This document shows positions 1 through 12,299 of a stretch of 64,000 nucleotides of DNA, piece after piece. The DNA is taken from positions 12,572,822 to 12,636,821 of the forward strand of contig OY783193.1 of NCBI GenBank assembly GCA_963678675.1. The letters are read 5' to 3'. The first letter of the stretch is position 1, and the number at the start of each line of letters is the position of its first letter. The notes under the pieces were generated by a model. That model saw only the letters and a list, made by a program, of their open reading frames with translations, did no database searches and had not been told where the DNA came from. The position numbers were made by a program, and so were the translations under genes. The stretch is from Xiphydria camelus. Lineage: Eukaryota > Arthropoda > Insecta > Hymenoptera > Xiphydriidae.

Positions 1-708
1 GATCCGTCAATCATTAATCTCACCGGCCTCCATTCACGTTCCGGGAGAATCGACCACGACCCCGAAGGCCCTAAAATGAATTCCGCCTGTTTACCCGCGG
101 GCTTTATTTACCAAACTGACAGAGCGCGTCTCGAGAGAGATTCGCGGAGAGGAATTTGTCTTCTACGAAATTGTTGGATTTATTCTCACGCTTCGCGCAG
201 GGATAAGAGAGCACGCCGGTGAAGGATTCTTTTGGTTGTGGCGGTGGGAAAAAATGTTATTGCATACTGAAAAAATAACCGAATGCAATAACGTCGATCG
301 TACGAGGTTTTGTCAATTTCACGCGTTGGACGGAAATGCCGGGTATGTCCGTGGTTTTCCCATCGGTCCTTCGAAATTGGAACGCGAATGCGCGAAATGT
401 TCGTTCAATTTGCGCACGTCGCTATTGAAGAGCGACTCATTTTATCGTTTCGTCCTCATCGCGACTCGACGCGCGGAAAATTGCGGAAGCTCGCAAAAGA
501 CCGGATTCGCCGCGATGTGTAAATTGCGATGGATTCGGTCCTCGGGCATGCGAAAATTGTTGGAGAGGCGAGAAAGAAATATTTCGTATTTCTCGAACGC
601 GCGATACGAGGGTCATCTATTAGACGATAGCAAGAATTAAATTCCATCATGTGATTGCCCGTCAACTTTTCAAATGACCTACGTAGCTGCGTGGTAAGAT
701 AAAAATCA
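1..708. other. Stretch with no recognised feature
   Basis: I see no recognisable protein domain, RNA gene or repeat pair here. A 134-codon plus-strand frame (236-640) exists, but it opens at a non-ATG codon, has no family resemblance I know, and a 94-codon minus-strand frame overlaps much of it, so it is not called as a gene. Confidence 0.5.
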
Positions 709-1035
709 TGGTAAAAAATACAGTAGGTATAGGATTGCAAAAAAATATCGCGGCTTCAATTCCATATTTTTCTTTTAATTTCTTTTTCAAAAATTCTGCA
801 CATTGCGTGGGATCGCAACGATCACACTCGCGCTGCCATTCTCCAAATATAGATTTCATAGGAAGTTCGACTGCATAGGTATTAGTATATCGAGAGAAAA
901 AATAACTGGAGCCAAAAAATATTTTCTACAATCAAAAGCATGATACAATTTCAATTGAAAAAGAAATTAAAAGAAAAATATGGAATTGAAGCCGCGATAT
1001 TTTTTCGTAATCCTGTACCGTATTTTTCCTGTACC
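709..1035. repeat. Inverted repeat (foldback) with about 80-bp arms
   Basis: The left arm (about 709-790) and right arm (about 950-1035) are near-identical in opposite orientation. Both arms, read in the same sense, encode the peptide KLKEKYGIEAAIFF, which is why similar short ORFs appear on both strands. The arms flank about 160 bp of spacer. It is most likely a small foldback transposon; no clear target-site duplication was seen. Confidence 0.65.
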
Positions 1036-1039
1036 TGGC

Positions 1040-3178
1040 TGTTCCTGAAGGATCAAGCCATGGTTTTTTTTCGTGTAAGAAAACATTTGATAGGCTCGAG
1101 TAAAATTTCTTGTCCCCACGATGGTATTTTTGAATTAAGAATATATATTCCCCGATTAAGAATCTGTATTCCTAAAAATCAATAAGATCATATATTCCCG
1201 ATTCAAGAAACATTTTTTTGACACTAGCAATTATTTCTCTCGGTGTAAATGTCCGCAATTCTCGACCATGTAATAAATCTGTCCCTTTCGTCAATCGCTC
1301 CAATTACGAATCGAAAAAGGACGACCTTTCTTAAAGTCTCTCTCGGTGACCGCTTATCCAACGTTTCTTATTCGTTCGTATTCACGGACCACTCACGCGG
1401 GCAAAGTAGAGAGATCTGCCGTGTATTTCGCGTTGGCGGTTCGGGTTCACCGCGAGCCCGGAGACGACGAGAAGGAGGATTGCATAAATTCGCTATTTAT
1501 TAGAGCCTTTGAGCCTATGACAAACTTTGGCGGTGGCTGGCGCTTCAGCTCGACCTCGATTCGTCCTCTCCCCGGCAAAGGGAGAGGTGGGAGAGGCTAT
1601 ACCGGGGTGAATAAGAATGAGAGAGACAGAGATGGTAGTCGCGCGAGCCTTCTTTTCGTTCCTTCCGTTCATCCGCCTCACAGCCGCCCCTTTCTCGCAA
1701 TACAGCTATATACTTATACGCGTGTACGGCATATACTTTACGCATAAATCTCCTATTTATCAGTACCTGCTTTAGCATTTCTTCAAACTCCCCTTTTGCT
1801 CCCCCTGCAATCCCCCCCTCACGCTCGGCCAACGTACCGGATTTTATAACGTTGAGAAATGTGAATCGTGTGTCGAAACGAGAAAAGAATTCTCTCGGCC
1901 GCGGCTCCTCGAATTTAAATCGGCAAATATTTTCAGTAACGATCATATCGATTGAAACGCGGTAGTTATGAAATACATACTTCAGTGAATTTACAATCTT
2001 TGCGCGTACTTTCCGAGCACAGGATGAAAAATCAAGAGAAAATCGTTTCACCGGTGGTTAAAGATAATTAATATTGTGTTTTCACTATAAAAACGTCACA
2101 TTGGCACGAGCAATCTAACCTTGGAACCTGGAGGGGCAATTAGTGCGTACCTCGGGTATCCTAATGGCCCTTGACCATCATTATCTACTATGTTACCTAG
2201 GAGCAATCGATACAATACTAACGAACCAATCCAATTACGTTGCGCTACGACAACAATAGCTCCGATAGCATTCGACGTTCATTAGTTGGCCTAAAATCTT
2301 GATACTCGAACGTTGAGAGAGAAGAAATTGAAGCAGAATCTTGGCCGTCGAGCCGTGTAAAATACAATCCCTTCCATCGCGTCCACAGGACGCGATGGGA
2401 GCGGCGCCACGGCGAGTTCTGTACGCCCGGGTCATTATCTAATTAATGCCGGAATATTATGAAATTCGGGGCATGATAATTGTGTGCCGCACCTGCACGG
2501 CGCGGTCGCCGTGTTTCGCAAAACAAACGCGAAGCTCCGATATCGATGGCGAGGTAACGTTCCGGCCGCAAATACCGCGCTGCGGAGGTATGGGAAACGG
2601 AGTAGGTATGTACTTCGGTAATATGCGAGCTTAAACGCGGCGTAAATAGCTGCGCATGTAACGCGAGTCGAGCTAACTCGCATCGGCAGCGCAAGTAAGT
2701 ACACACACACGACGGTCTGTAGGTACTCTCGTACATTCGTATACCGCGTGCGCGGTATTTGATGACGAACAAATTCGTGTCTCTCGAGTAATACGTACAC
2801 ACCGGCATGTACAATAATATGTCAAAGCCGGAGTGATGGTGTATTTGATATGAGCCTACTATGTGATTTACATTAAATGAAAATGTATTTTCATGAAGTA
2901 AAATATATCTCGTTGAACGAATTTCTCTCTCGCGCGCGCGTTGTGATTTTTGTTCAGTTATCGGACTGGGAATTCTTATGGATTCGTACTACGCATAGGT
3001 ACATCATACGAGGTGAAATTTACTCGCCAGAAAAAAAAACTCGAATCACAATTATCTCATTAGTCATTACCTATAAGCTTTAGGCTCATATTTGTATAAT
3101 ACTTTTTTGAAAATTACATTTTTATCTACAATAAAGTCTTATATCGGTGTAGGTCAAAAGTTCAAAATAATGAGATAA
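1040..3178. other. Gene-free stretch
   Basis: No recognisable gene. CpG-containing, mixed-composition sequence with a polypyrimidine tract around 1560-1700 and AT-rich sequence after 2830. Overlapping ORFs on both strands (for example around 1545-2051 and 2435-2814) have no family resemblance and look fortuitous. Confidence 0.45.
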
Positions 3179-3180
3179 TA

Positions 3181-3432
3181 CACAGAGAAAAAGAATTAAT
3201 TGGATCTACTAAAAATTACTTGCTGGGTCGCAAGTAATTATTTATTTATATCAACTTGATCTTTATTCATATTAATTTGATACTTCTTTCTTGCTATCAC
3301 ATACTATTTCACATGATTGTAAAGAAGAGATATCAAATTGATGTATTAAAACATTTAATTGATATAAATAAATAATTACTTGCGAGCCCGAAAGTAATTT
3401 TTAGTAGATCCAACTAATTCTGTTTCTCTGTG
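3181..3432. mobile_element. MITE with CACAGAGAAA termini, TA target duplication
   Basis: A 252-bp near-palindrome. It begins CACAGAGAAA and ends with the complement, arms of about 70 bp include the shared block AGTAATTATTTATTTATATCA, and TA dinucleotides flank it (3179-3180 and 3433-3434). It has no coding capacity. The TA duplication suggests a Tc1/mariner-type parent, but the family was not identified. Confidence 0.75.
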
Positions 3433-3434
3433 TA

Positions 3435-5074
3435 GTGATTGACATTTTTTTCCTGGCAAGTATAAGCTTAGCTTCATACGGTATAAATAGTGCATAAAGG
3501 TATTTCGATCGTTCGAATGCCATCGTTCCGTCTGCGTAATATTTTTCAATGTAGAGTTTTTCTAACTGCGTTCGTCGTTAGAATCTTAACGACTATTTTG
3601 ATGGCTCGAGGACACTCTGGTTATTGCTTATACTTTCGATGTTTTATCCATTGATCCCACCGAGGCACCTTTTATCCGGGAATGTGTACGAGCATATTAT
3701 ATGTATTGATTTTCCGGCCGGTCGCAAGGAAAGTATTTTAAAAAAAGTAGTAATAACGAGTCTCTTACGACCTATATAAGCGAGCGCGTTCGCTCCTTTA
3801 TTGCTGTGAGAATGGAGGAGCCTAGGTTGCTTGCGTGTATACCTATATGGTATACATGCAGACGATATTCTGCTCATTTCGAACACGAAGCACGCGTAGG
3901 GCGAGTCTTTGTGAAAAACTATTTCGTGAAGACGCAATCTAAATTCTCTCGCGGTTTGTACGTTTTGCCAGAGGCAGCGAATACCGTACCAACGATTAAT
4001 TATGCTGAGAGTTTCTATAAACTAACCTGTCAGCGCATCACCGTGTGCTCAACGGATCCTTGTCTGTTTCGCGCGTAATTACTGACGCAGACACGCTGTC
4101 GATTTATATCACTGCATTCGTATGATATACCTTAGAATGTCTCGCGTGATGAGAATTTTATTTGACGAGTTCCCGATATCCGTATTCACTTTGCAACGGT
4201 AATTGAAAAGCGAATTTCGAATTCAACGCGCAGTATTTGCACTCCCGAACGCTTAACTGTCGTTTCACACGCTTGGCATAGAGGCAGCACCACTCGGTGG
4301 TACGCGTCGTGTCGTCTACATACTCGGTAGTAGGTATAGCCAAATCAGATGGTAATAAAAACGGCATTACCTATTTATTAATCTTACGCCCGGTGGTTGA
4401 TGAAAGAGATTAATTTAACTATTCAATTTAGAATTCATATATTGATAGAAAGTTTGCGAAAATGTGGATACTCTAAATCACATGGACTTCGAGTTTGAAC
4501 TACGTAGTTAGAAACATAAAATGGTGATCAGTACTTCCGGCGAGTGTTCAAGCGCGTTCGATGCTAAACGGTGGGTATAAAAGAGAGAGTGTAGTGATTT
4601 TTCGTCGGATCGCGAATACGAAGTTAAAGTTTCCGTGTACAAAATTTGAACTCAGAAAAGTGCTTATGAAGATAAGCATTGTGACGCGTACGTGGAGAGA
4701 TGTAAATTCATTATACGAACGATTAATTTAGGTGCGCGGATAACAAGGTTTCGGTATGCGCAGCCGTAGTAGAACGCGCGCGTTCGATTTACTTGTTCGG
4801 CGTAAAAGTGCAGTCCCCTTTCATTAAATAGTGTGTAATGGAATACCACGAAAAATCTTAACCCACACGAAGGTATCGAAGAGGAAGATCATCGTGGCAC
4901 ATACCCGGGAAGATGTATTTCCATTTTGTCAACGATTCAGGAATGTCAAAAATTATGTTTCGGTACGCCACAATCTTGCAACGAGTTGAAAAGTTAGGTG
5001 GCGTTTTACACCGTCGAACATGGCGGGGTATTTCATTTCCTCGTAGGACTTTGTAAAATGGAAAAATATCCCAG
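3435..5074. other. Gene-free stretch
   Basis: No recognisable gene, RNA or repeat pair. ORFs at 3644-3937 and 3806-4078 lie antisense to each other and neither resembles a known family. Confidence 0.4.
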
Positions 5075-5272
5075 GTAGAAAAAAAAATGGCGAAATGGTG
5101 ATTGGTTTACAAGAAGTATGCCTAATGTCCAACCGAAAGTTAACTTTTTCTTTTTGGCAACGATAAGGCGTCTTTATATTAACTGTAAAAAAAGTGAGCT
5201 TCTGAACGGACATTAGGCATACTTTCCGTAAACCAATCGATCGGCTTTTTGTATATTACCATTTTTTTTACT
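5075..5272. repeat. MITE-like inverted repeat
   Basis: Left arm GATTGGTTTAC...GTATGCCTAATGTCC (about 5100-5131) is matched by its complement at about 5208-5237. The similarity extends outward through an A-rich ATGG block to about 5075 and 5272. It is non-coding and about 200 bp, sitting 500 bp downstream of the MRM3-like stop codon. Confidence 0.65.
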
Positions 5273-5399
5273 TGTGATACAAAAAGAATAATTTACCCGC
5301 ACTGCTTGAGATAATATTTTGCAGCATTTTTCCTGATAACTGAACAGTTCGTCAAACATTATTTTCATTTTATATGCAACGTTAATCACACTATGAATT

Positions 5400-5670
5400 A
5401 TGTTTTCATCGGTGATATGACAATACCTCCTATCTGCACCATCTGACATTTTACAAAGCGAACAAAAAACCCACTTTATTGCGAACCAGACATCAGCTTT
5501 TTTAGACGAGGTATTATATCAGCGTTCTCTGACACTGTTTTAGTTTTTTTTGGTAAGTTACGAGGTATTGCCTGCACATGCGCAATAACTCTAGGGACCA
5601 GCCTACATTAAAATTACATTTCATAAAATAATGTCAGATAGAAGGTATTGTCATATCATCGCCGATATAG
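5400..5670. repeat. Inverted repeat with about 45-bp arms
   Basis: The sequence around 5408-5450 (including ATGACAATACC and ATCTGACAT) recurs inverted around 5623-5668. A 78-codon minus-strand frame (5213-5449) lies partly inside but resembles nothing known. It is probably a short decayed transposon. Its TTTATT at 5475 could serve as a distal poly(A) signal (AATAAA on the minus strand) for the MRM3-like gene, which is speculative. Confidence 0.5.
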
Positions 5671-5780
5671 TAGGAAAGGAATCTATTTCTCAATAAGGAA
5701 CACATTTTTCTAACTCATCATATTTTATATTGTACAAAACTGAGTGGTATATACAAATCCAGTTGCTATCAGAATAATGA

Positions 5781-7395
5781 TTACTTGATCGAAGCTTGTC
5801 TCACCAGATATTGCTTTTTCATTTCAAACACAATAATAGCCATTGCCACCCCAGCATTCAGACTGTCGATCTCGTTACTGAGAGGCACGTTAACTCGCAC
5901 ACCGTTTCTTTTGCGAACGAGAGACAGCGACTCTTTGCTCAATCCCTGAGTTTCTCCACCGATTATCAGAATAATTTCGTTTTCTGTATATTTCACCGCG
6001 AAGTACGGTATAACTGGAATTTTGAGCCTGTGATCCTCGCTTTCAAAATAGTCAGATTCGTCGAGATTTGGCGTTGTACTCTTTTCAAAGTTACTCGCGA
6101 CTTCCTTCGAATTATCTACTCGCGCTGACTCTAGAATATTATCTTTCGCAACTTCCGAAGAGTTCGACTTTTCCTGATCATCTTGATCACTGGCCGCGCA
6201 TTCCTGTACGTCCGTATCTATTTCCTCGACATCGGAGTCACTGACATCCGATTCCGAATCAGACAACTCAGATGCTTTATCGTTCGAATTGAAATCATCC
6301 GAAGATGTATTGTTATCTGCAACGAAGACGTCCGCTGTGTTGCTTATCAGTGAGTCAATGTCGTCCCACGTTTGCATGTGAAAGATCGGTAATCGGAAGT
6401 GCGCACCTGACGCTCCTCGCAATACTTTTGGCTCCCACAGATCCACGCAACCTACAATGAATGAAATAATAAAAATAGTTTTCTAAAGTGTTATTTAACA
6501 CTTTGATGTAGGTGAGAAATCAGACCGAGCGAATGAATTTACGAACCTTTCATCAAAATTAACCTCTCGCAACCAACTGCAGCAGAAGCTCTGATAATGG
6601 AGGCCATATTGGTAGGATCTCTGATATTGTCGCAAATAATTGTGAGAGGTAACGCGTCGGGTGCGCATTCCTTCTCCTCTATTTCTGGAGTTTTGAAGAT
6701 TCCCATTACACCGGGACAGTTGGTTAGACTAGACCACAACTGAATAGTTTTGTAAGGAATTTTATACAGTTTCACTCCCTTATTCGGCAATGGCAAATCT
6801 TTGATATCTCGTACTCTAGAAAAGATGATCGTTTCAGGCTTTACGCCGGCCAATAGTGCATCTTTTATAAGTCGACGACCCTCTAATAAAATTTGATCGA
6901 CCTTATTTCTCTGCTTGCGAGACCTGACTGACATTACCAGAGATCTGAAAAGAAGCAAAGGACAAAGTTAGTGTAAGTTTTGCAGTAACCTTCGGAGAGT
7001 TTTTATAATATTTTATTCTAATTTAACCACGTAAAGCCTTACGACATGATACGGTCATCTTCTTTTAATTTAACGTAAACTGGAGTTCCGTCTTTAGCTA
7101 TCGTTATATCATTTGTTGGATCCTTCCAAGGTTTGTCATTCCATTGCGGTTGAGATACAGATTTGCGTTTTCTCACATTAGTCAAAGAACGTCTCTTCCT
7201 TTGCTCCGCGAGTTTTTCTTCAGCTTCGGTATCGTCGACTTCAAATATTTCATCTTCATTGACAATGCTAGCGGGTCTGCGATGTGTATATCTACTGTAC
7301 TCTTGTATTTGCATGAATGGTTTTACACTCTTCACTGGCGCAACTTTTATATTTCGAAGGCTTCTCACTGAGATTTGTATCAGAGTCAACAGCAT
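5781..7395 (-). CDS. MRM3: MRM3-like mitochondrial rRNA 2'-O-methyltransferase (SpoU/TrmH family), 3 exons
   Basis: Exons on the minus strand: 7395-7043, 6944-6547 and 6451-5781. Introns are 98 and 95 nt with GT-AG ends. Phases match at both joins, giving 473 residues (human MRM3 is about 420). Residues 1-60 are basic with a hydrophobic start, as in a mitochondrial targeting peptide. Residues 130-150 (RNKVDQILLEGRRLIKDAL) fit the SpoU substrate-binding domain. Knotted SPOUT motif 1 is at about 223-243 (DNIRDPTNMASIIRASAAVG), motif 2 at 415-420 (GGETQG) and motif 3 at 437-453 (VNVPLSNEIDSLNAGVA), covering the residues expected for AdoMet binding. Known family members methylate a ribose in the large mitochondrial rRNA peptidyl-transferase loop. 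Oddity: a Ser/Asp/Glu-rich insert of roughly 60 residues (about 285-345) sits between motifs 1 and 2. The start was chosen as the first ATG of the exon-1 frame. The gene looks intact. Confidence 0.93.
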
Positions 7396-7819
7396 TTTGA
7401 ATCGTTACCACAATCGTTGGTCAATCACGAAATATAAATCGGAGATTTGCAAGTTACATGTGGTTAGGTCGTGTCGACGAAGAGCGTGCTTTTCAAAAGA
7501 ATAGTAAATAATTCTTCTTTCATTAAACTGAATCAGGGAATCCGTTCAAAAATTATTTCTTATTAATCGGGACATCGATGATACAATTTTTTTCGAGATC
7601 AGATTTTATGTTCTATGATAAATGGTAGGCATCACACGTTTTTTTCAATGCAACGATTGCCTCTTGCCGGCAAAGTACTTTGTTTTCAATCTGCGCCCTC
7701 TGAACGTAATTATAGGTATTATTCAACTACCTACGTTTGCGTTCTGTTACGTTCCGTCAGCTGCTCGTACCGACCGTACAGCTATACGCTCGCATTCAGT
7801 TAAGTTCTAGAACAGAATA

Positions 7820-7956
7820 GGTGCTTTCCATTTATGACACAAGTCGACACACTTCTATTAGAACCACCAACTGATTGGTAGGCTCCAGCAGAAAGAACCA
7901 ATGGTTTAATTTTGTGTCGACTTGTGTCGACTTATATCAATTAAATGGAAAGCACC
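7820..7956. mobile_element. Short MITE with GGTGCTTTCCATTTA ends
   Basis: A 137-bp element whose first 15 bases recur inverted at its end. The adjacent ACACAAGTCGACAC block is also inverted inside. It is non-coding. No certain target-site duplication. Confidence 0.65.
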
Positions 7957-7959
7957 AAA

Positions 7960-9860
7960 TATTTGTTCTGACTCTTACTCCAATTTTCTGAAAGTGTACA
8001 TTTTGATTAGTTTATAAAACACTTCAACTTATGCAATGGTGCTAGCCGTTAGATGATGATTATCTCTGTCGCTATAAACTTTAAATTACTCTTGCATAAC
8101 ATTTTTTTTGAAGATCAAATCTCAATCTACCTCTAGAAGAAAAATGTATAGGTATGGGGCTAATCGCGATCAAAGCGAATGCCATTGGGTATTAAAATGT
8201 TCACCTTTCTTCTCCATTGAAATCAATCATACAAATATACCATATTTAATTAAGGAGAAGTTGCAGTAATGTCGTCAATGTTATAAGATGACGCTACGTT
8301 GATGTTATTAATATGATTTTTATATATGGTTTGAAATTAGAATCTTTATACTGAATATCTGCAATTTTGAGAATGACGTGCTTCATATCGCACTCTTGAC
8401 TGAGCGATTGCGTGTACAACCGCTTCGTAAAACCTTGATTCATTATGACGTAAAACTCGGTACGAGTTTATAATCGGTACATTTTGCAGTTCTGCAAGGC
8501 GTCGTATATGAAAATCTGTGCTGCAATATATTTTTTGTTGCTCATTCCTGGTCTTTCTTTCGGATTTTTTCCCGCAATTTCTAACCAGCTATCATTTTCG
8601 TATGTCAGAGATAATCGAACGAAGCTGTTGCATGACGTGGGGTCTCTGCAGTTTATAAATTAATGACTTAGAATTTCCCGTGGGTCGAGTCATTAGTTAA
8701 GGCCGTGAAATCCCATTAGAAATTCTATATGCATTCACAGGTCACGCGAAATTGCTCTTTTGGGATACCAAATACAATTGAATAACAATTTTAGCTCTTT
8801 GACTGATATAATTACTCGAGCAATACACGTCATCTCTCAAAGATGTCACACAGATTCTGAGATAGCCTTGAGATAATGAATACATATGTCAGAATATCCC
8901 TGTATGTGCTGCCTGAGTTAGTTTTCATGCATATGTGAAATATATATCTAGAAATAACACAAAAAGGTACGGCAATGTATATTTTGCCAAATTCTTATCT
9001 ATGTTCGGTCACACTCAGTCGCGCCTTGCAACATTTAACACATATTCGCGTCTCATGTCAATGACCGACTTACCTACACGATATAAATGTGATTTACAAG
9101 CGCTCTTACGACGTCAGGATATGAAATTACGGGTGGGATACTCTTTCGATTGATCAGACAAATTATACAAGTCTTTATTCGTCTTATCTTGTAATCTTTC
9201 TACCTTCATTTAGATTAACGTAGATTTCAAGTTCTTTGTAAAAGGATTGAGTAACTGTGTGAAAAACTGATTCGAACGAGTGAAATCAGTAGAGTGTGAC
9301 TTTTTATGTCCGCAGCTATTACATAACTACGCAATGATAATTTGTACACGAAGTTAATGAAGGAAAGAAAAACTCGTCTAATTACATATGCCGTGACTGT
9401 CATCGCGAAATCTTGCGCATAATTTTGCATCGTTCGATTCAAAACGAGAGCACTCGCTTAATGAAAACAGTAAGAATAAAAAAAATTTGAAGCCTCTGCG
9501 CACGTATTCACTAGATGTAACAACGCATTATAGCGCTTTTCTTAAAAGCGAGGAAAACGAATATTATGCCCAGAAAGTGAAAGTTTTCGATAGATGTATA
9601 GCTTTCGCACATTCGATGGTTCCAGAAGAAACGCGCGCGCATCCAAACGCCTCGTTTACAAGAAAGACTAAGCAAATAGGTAATATTTGAAATCAAAAGA
9701 TGCATTATGTAAATATAATTCGAAGTATATCGAAGAAAAATAACCGAGCAGATTGCATAGGTAACTCTTTATCACTTATATCATCAGGATTTTTGGGAAA
9801 TACAATCATTGAGTTTTTCTAAATTCGTAGAAAAGAGCGCGCGCAAAGCTGTCATTGGCG
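7960..9860. other. Gene-free stretch between the two host genes
   Basis: No recognisable gene or repeat pair. AT-rich with several poly-T tracts. Short ORFs (8935-9153, 9227-9442, and 9487-9690 overlapped on the other strand) show no family resemblance. It probably contains upstream regulatory DNA of the ceramide glucosyltransferase gene. Confidence 0.4.
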
Positions 9861-9867
9861 AGCGGTA

Positions 9868-10627
9868 TTGTCCATGGCGAGCAGCGGCGAGGTAGTATTG
9901 GATCGACCGTGCGAGTGGCCGGTTGTCACATGCCAGCTTTTCGACGTCACCGACTTTGTCTCGAATTGCTTTTACCGGTTGATTTGTAACTTCGCAATAC
10001 GGGCAGACGCTGCAACCTCGCTATGCAGAGTCCCGATGGCGACTATAGAGTTATCGGGGCGTGACGTGAAGCGGTGTATCTCGGCGTCTCTCGCGGGGGT
10101 CGTCGAGCGTCATTTTGTCGCAACGTTTTGTTCCCGAAGTGCGTGCCCAACGAGACGCAAGTCCCATCGATGGGACGCGTAATCTCTCCTCCGATCGCAA
10201 TTCATGCGATCCACCCCGCGGATACGCAGTGTATTTCGATTTTAGACAGCAGGGTCTCGCGAAAGCGTGCGGAAAAAGTCATCCGGGCCGTGGGGCGTCC
10301 GGGTGTCGCGAGTGTGACGAACTGAACGAGCCGTGCTGCGGTGGCGAAGGATTTCGGATATTTTTTTCGCTGGCTGCAAGAGAATCAACACCCCGTCGTG
10401 TGAATGTGCCGCGAACGGTGGATAATCGGTGGCAAGCGCGGTGACGGTGCCTCGACGAAGGGCCCGAAACGGTACCAGCGACGACTTCCATTATCGGCGA
10501 AGACGGGCGAACGTAACCTCGGCAGGGATGCCAAGGCCACCCATCCCTACGGGGCGGTTAAAGGGCGGCGAAGTTTCAACAATCGAGTAGTGAAGAGGGA
10601 CGCGCGGGGCCAGATTTCTAATCGAAA
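9868..10627 (+). promoter_or_regulatory. CpG-rich leader/promoter region of GlcT
   Basis: Composition changes sharply from AT-rich to CpG-rich about 760 bp before the GlcT ATG and returns to average after the gene. Overlapping frames on both strands are fortuitous. This is likely the promoter and 5' untranslated region. No TATA box or splice pair can be assigned with confidence. Confidence 0.45.
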
Positions 10628-11824
10628 ATGAGCTCGATGGTATACACCCTGTACGGGTTCGCAATATTCTTCATGGTATTCTGGTCGGTGATGTGGATAC
10701 TGCACGTACTAGCCTTGCTCGCCGGACGTTTGAAGCTGCATCGAAAGGTCACGCAAGTTCCGAGTTACGAAACTCCGCTGCCTGGTGTCTCTATCATCAA
10801 GCCGCTGATGGGTGTCGATCGAAATCTCTTCAACAACTTGGAAACTTTTTTCACCATGAGCTACCCGACGTACGAGATTCTATTCTGCGTGGAGGACGAC
10901 TCCGATCCGGTACTCATGCTGGTTCACAAGCTGATGGAAACGTACTCCGAGGTGGACGCGAGGTTGTTCGTCGGTGGTTGCGGCGTCGGAGTCAATCCGA
11001 AGATCAATAACATGCATCCCGCGTACGAGGCGGCCAAATACGAGCTGATTTTAATCAGCGATAGCGGGATAAGGATGAAGGAGGACACTTTGCTGGATAT
11101 GGTGGAGTACATGACCGACGAGGTCGCTCTCGTTCATCAGTTGCCGTTTACCTGCGATCGAGAAGGTTTTGCGGCGGCGTACGAGAAGATTTTCTTCGGG
11201 ACGGTTCAGTCTCGAATGTACCTCGCCGCGGATCTGCTCCGAATAAATTGCCACACCGGCATGTCCGCCTTGCTTCGAAAAGCGCCCTTGGATGAAGTCG
11301 GCGGACTCAAGACTTTTGGGATGTACCTAGCCGAAGACTTTTTCTACGCCAAGTCTCTAACGGACAGAGGTTGGCGGATCACAGTGTCGTCTCAACCAGC
11401 GTTGCAGAATAGCGGACACTGCGAGTTGTACTCGTTTCAAGCTAGATTACGAAGGTGGGCCAAGCTCAGGGTAGCGATGCTACCGACGACGATCATATTG
11501 GAGCCGCTGAGCGAGTGCTTGGTGTTGGGTGCTTGCGCTTCGTGGGCCTCCAGTGTGTTATTCGATTGGGATTCGCTGGTTCTGTTCCTGGTTCATGTAC
11601 TGCTGTGGTTTATGTTCGATTGGACACTGCTTTGCGTGGTGCAAAACGGACCATTGCCCTTCGACAAATTGGAATTCGTTTGCGGCTGGTTACTTAGTGA
11701 GTTTACTAGACCTTATTTGTTCATCCAAGCGGTTTTAGATCCACTGATACAGTGGCGATCACGTGTGTACAAGTTAAAGTGGGGGGGCGTCGCTGAGGAA
11801 GTCAAGGCAAAAGTAAAATATTGA
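10628..11824 (+). CDS. GlcT: Ceramide glucosyltransferase (glucosylceramide synthase), single exon
   Basis: The enzyme transfers glucose from UDP-glucose to ceramide on the cytosolic face of the Golgi, the first step of glycosphingolipid synthesis (GT21 family). The 398 residues match the usual 394-residue length. An N-terminal membrane anchor lies at about 7-33. The GT2-fold catalytic domain starts at PGVSIIKPLMGVD (52-64). The conserved acidic motifs are VEDDSDP (88-94), ISDSGI (143-148) and YLAEDFF (233-239), and the RxxRW signature is at 273-277 (RLRRW). Hydrophobic segments at about 289-338 and 350-372 are the C-terminal membrane region. The start ATG has an A at -3 and aligns with the family N-terminus. 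There is no intron in the coding region. The reading frame is intact and the nearest genes are unrelated. Confidence 0.97.
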   Translation: MSSMVYTLYGFAIFFMVFWSVMWILHVLALLAGRLKLHRKVTQVPSYETPLPGVSIIKPLMGVDRNLFNNLETFFTMSYPTYEILFCVEDDSDPVLMLVHKLMETYSEVDARLFVGGCGVGVNPKINNMHPAYEAAKYELILISDSGIRMKEDTLLDMVEYMTDEVALVHQLPFTCDREGFAAAYEKIFFGTVQSRMYLAADLLRINCHTGMSALLRKAPLDEVGGLKTFGMYLAEDFFYAKSLTDRGWRITVSSQPALQNSGHCELYSFQARLRRWAKLRVAMLPTTIILEPLSECLVLGACASWASSVLFDWDSLVLFLVHVLLWFMFDWTLLCVVQNGPLPFDKLEFVCGWLLSEFTRPYLFIQAVLDPLIQWRSRVYKLKWGGVAEEVKAKVKY

Positions 11825-12273
11825 ACATCGTCGAGTCGCATACCGACGCACCATACTCGCAGTACTTTTGAAAAGCGGTGCGGAGAAGCGATCGTGGAAC
11901 TGTCTTAATACTAATAGGTATTAGTAGCGCGTAAGAAGGGGAAACTGTGTAACGTACAAGTTGGCAGGGATTCCCGAGAATCGCACGATTGTACCTGTAC
12001 GTCGATCTTCGTTAATCCCTTCATCGAGAAATTCGGCCGATCGTCGCGTGTTTTGCATGTTCCATCAATCGTCGAAGATTAGTGATAAGGTGAAAAGCGT
12101 CGATCGTTTTTGCATGAATGTATGTCGACATTGCACCTAGCGTAAGCCCATTAGATAGGTCAAAGATAGAAGGTTTCGTGCAATCTTCCGCGATTGGAAA
12201 TGCGTCGTAGAAATGATTATTTCTGGAAGAGAACTTTTTCTATTTCACCCATTGCCCTTGGAATCCGTAGGTA

Positions 12274-12279
12274 AATAAA
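12274..12279 (+). promoter_or_regulatory. Candidate poly(A) signal for GlcT
   Basis: AATAAA lies 450 bp after the GlcT stop codon, in a short AT-rich run. It is the first canonical hexamer I noticed downstream. Use of the site is inferred. Confidence 0.45.
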
Positions 12280-12299
12280 TATTTATTTGAATCGGAGAA

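Noticed and set aside
236..640. 134-codon plus-strand ORF
   Set aside because: Non-ATG opening, no domain, overlapped by long antisense frame; no start or splice context.
1545..2051. 168-codon minus-strand ORF
   Set aside because: Low-complexity Arg/Glu/Ser composition from a purine-rich strand; no family resemblance.
10074..10631. Overlapping plus-strand ORFs before GlcT
   Set aside because: CpG-rich leader with several equal frames; none matches a family, and GlcT has its own complete N-terminus.
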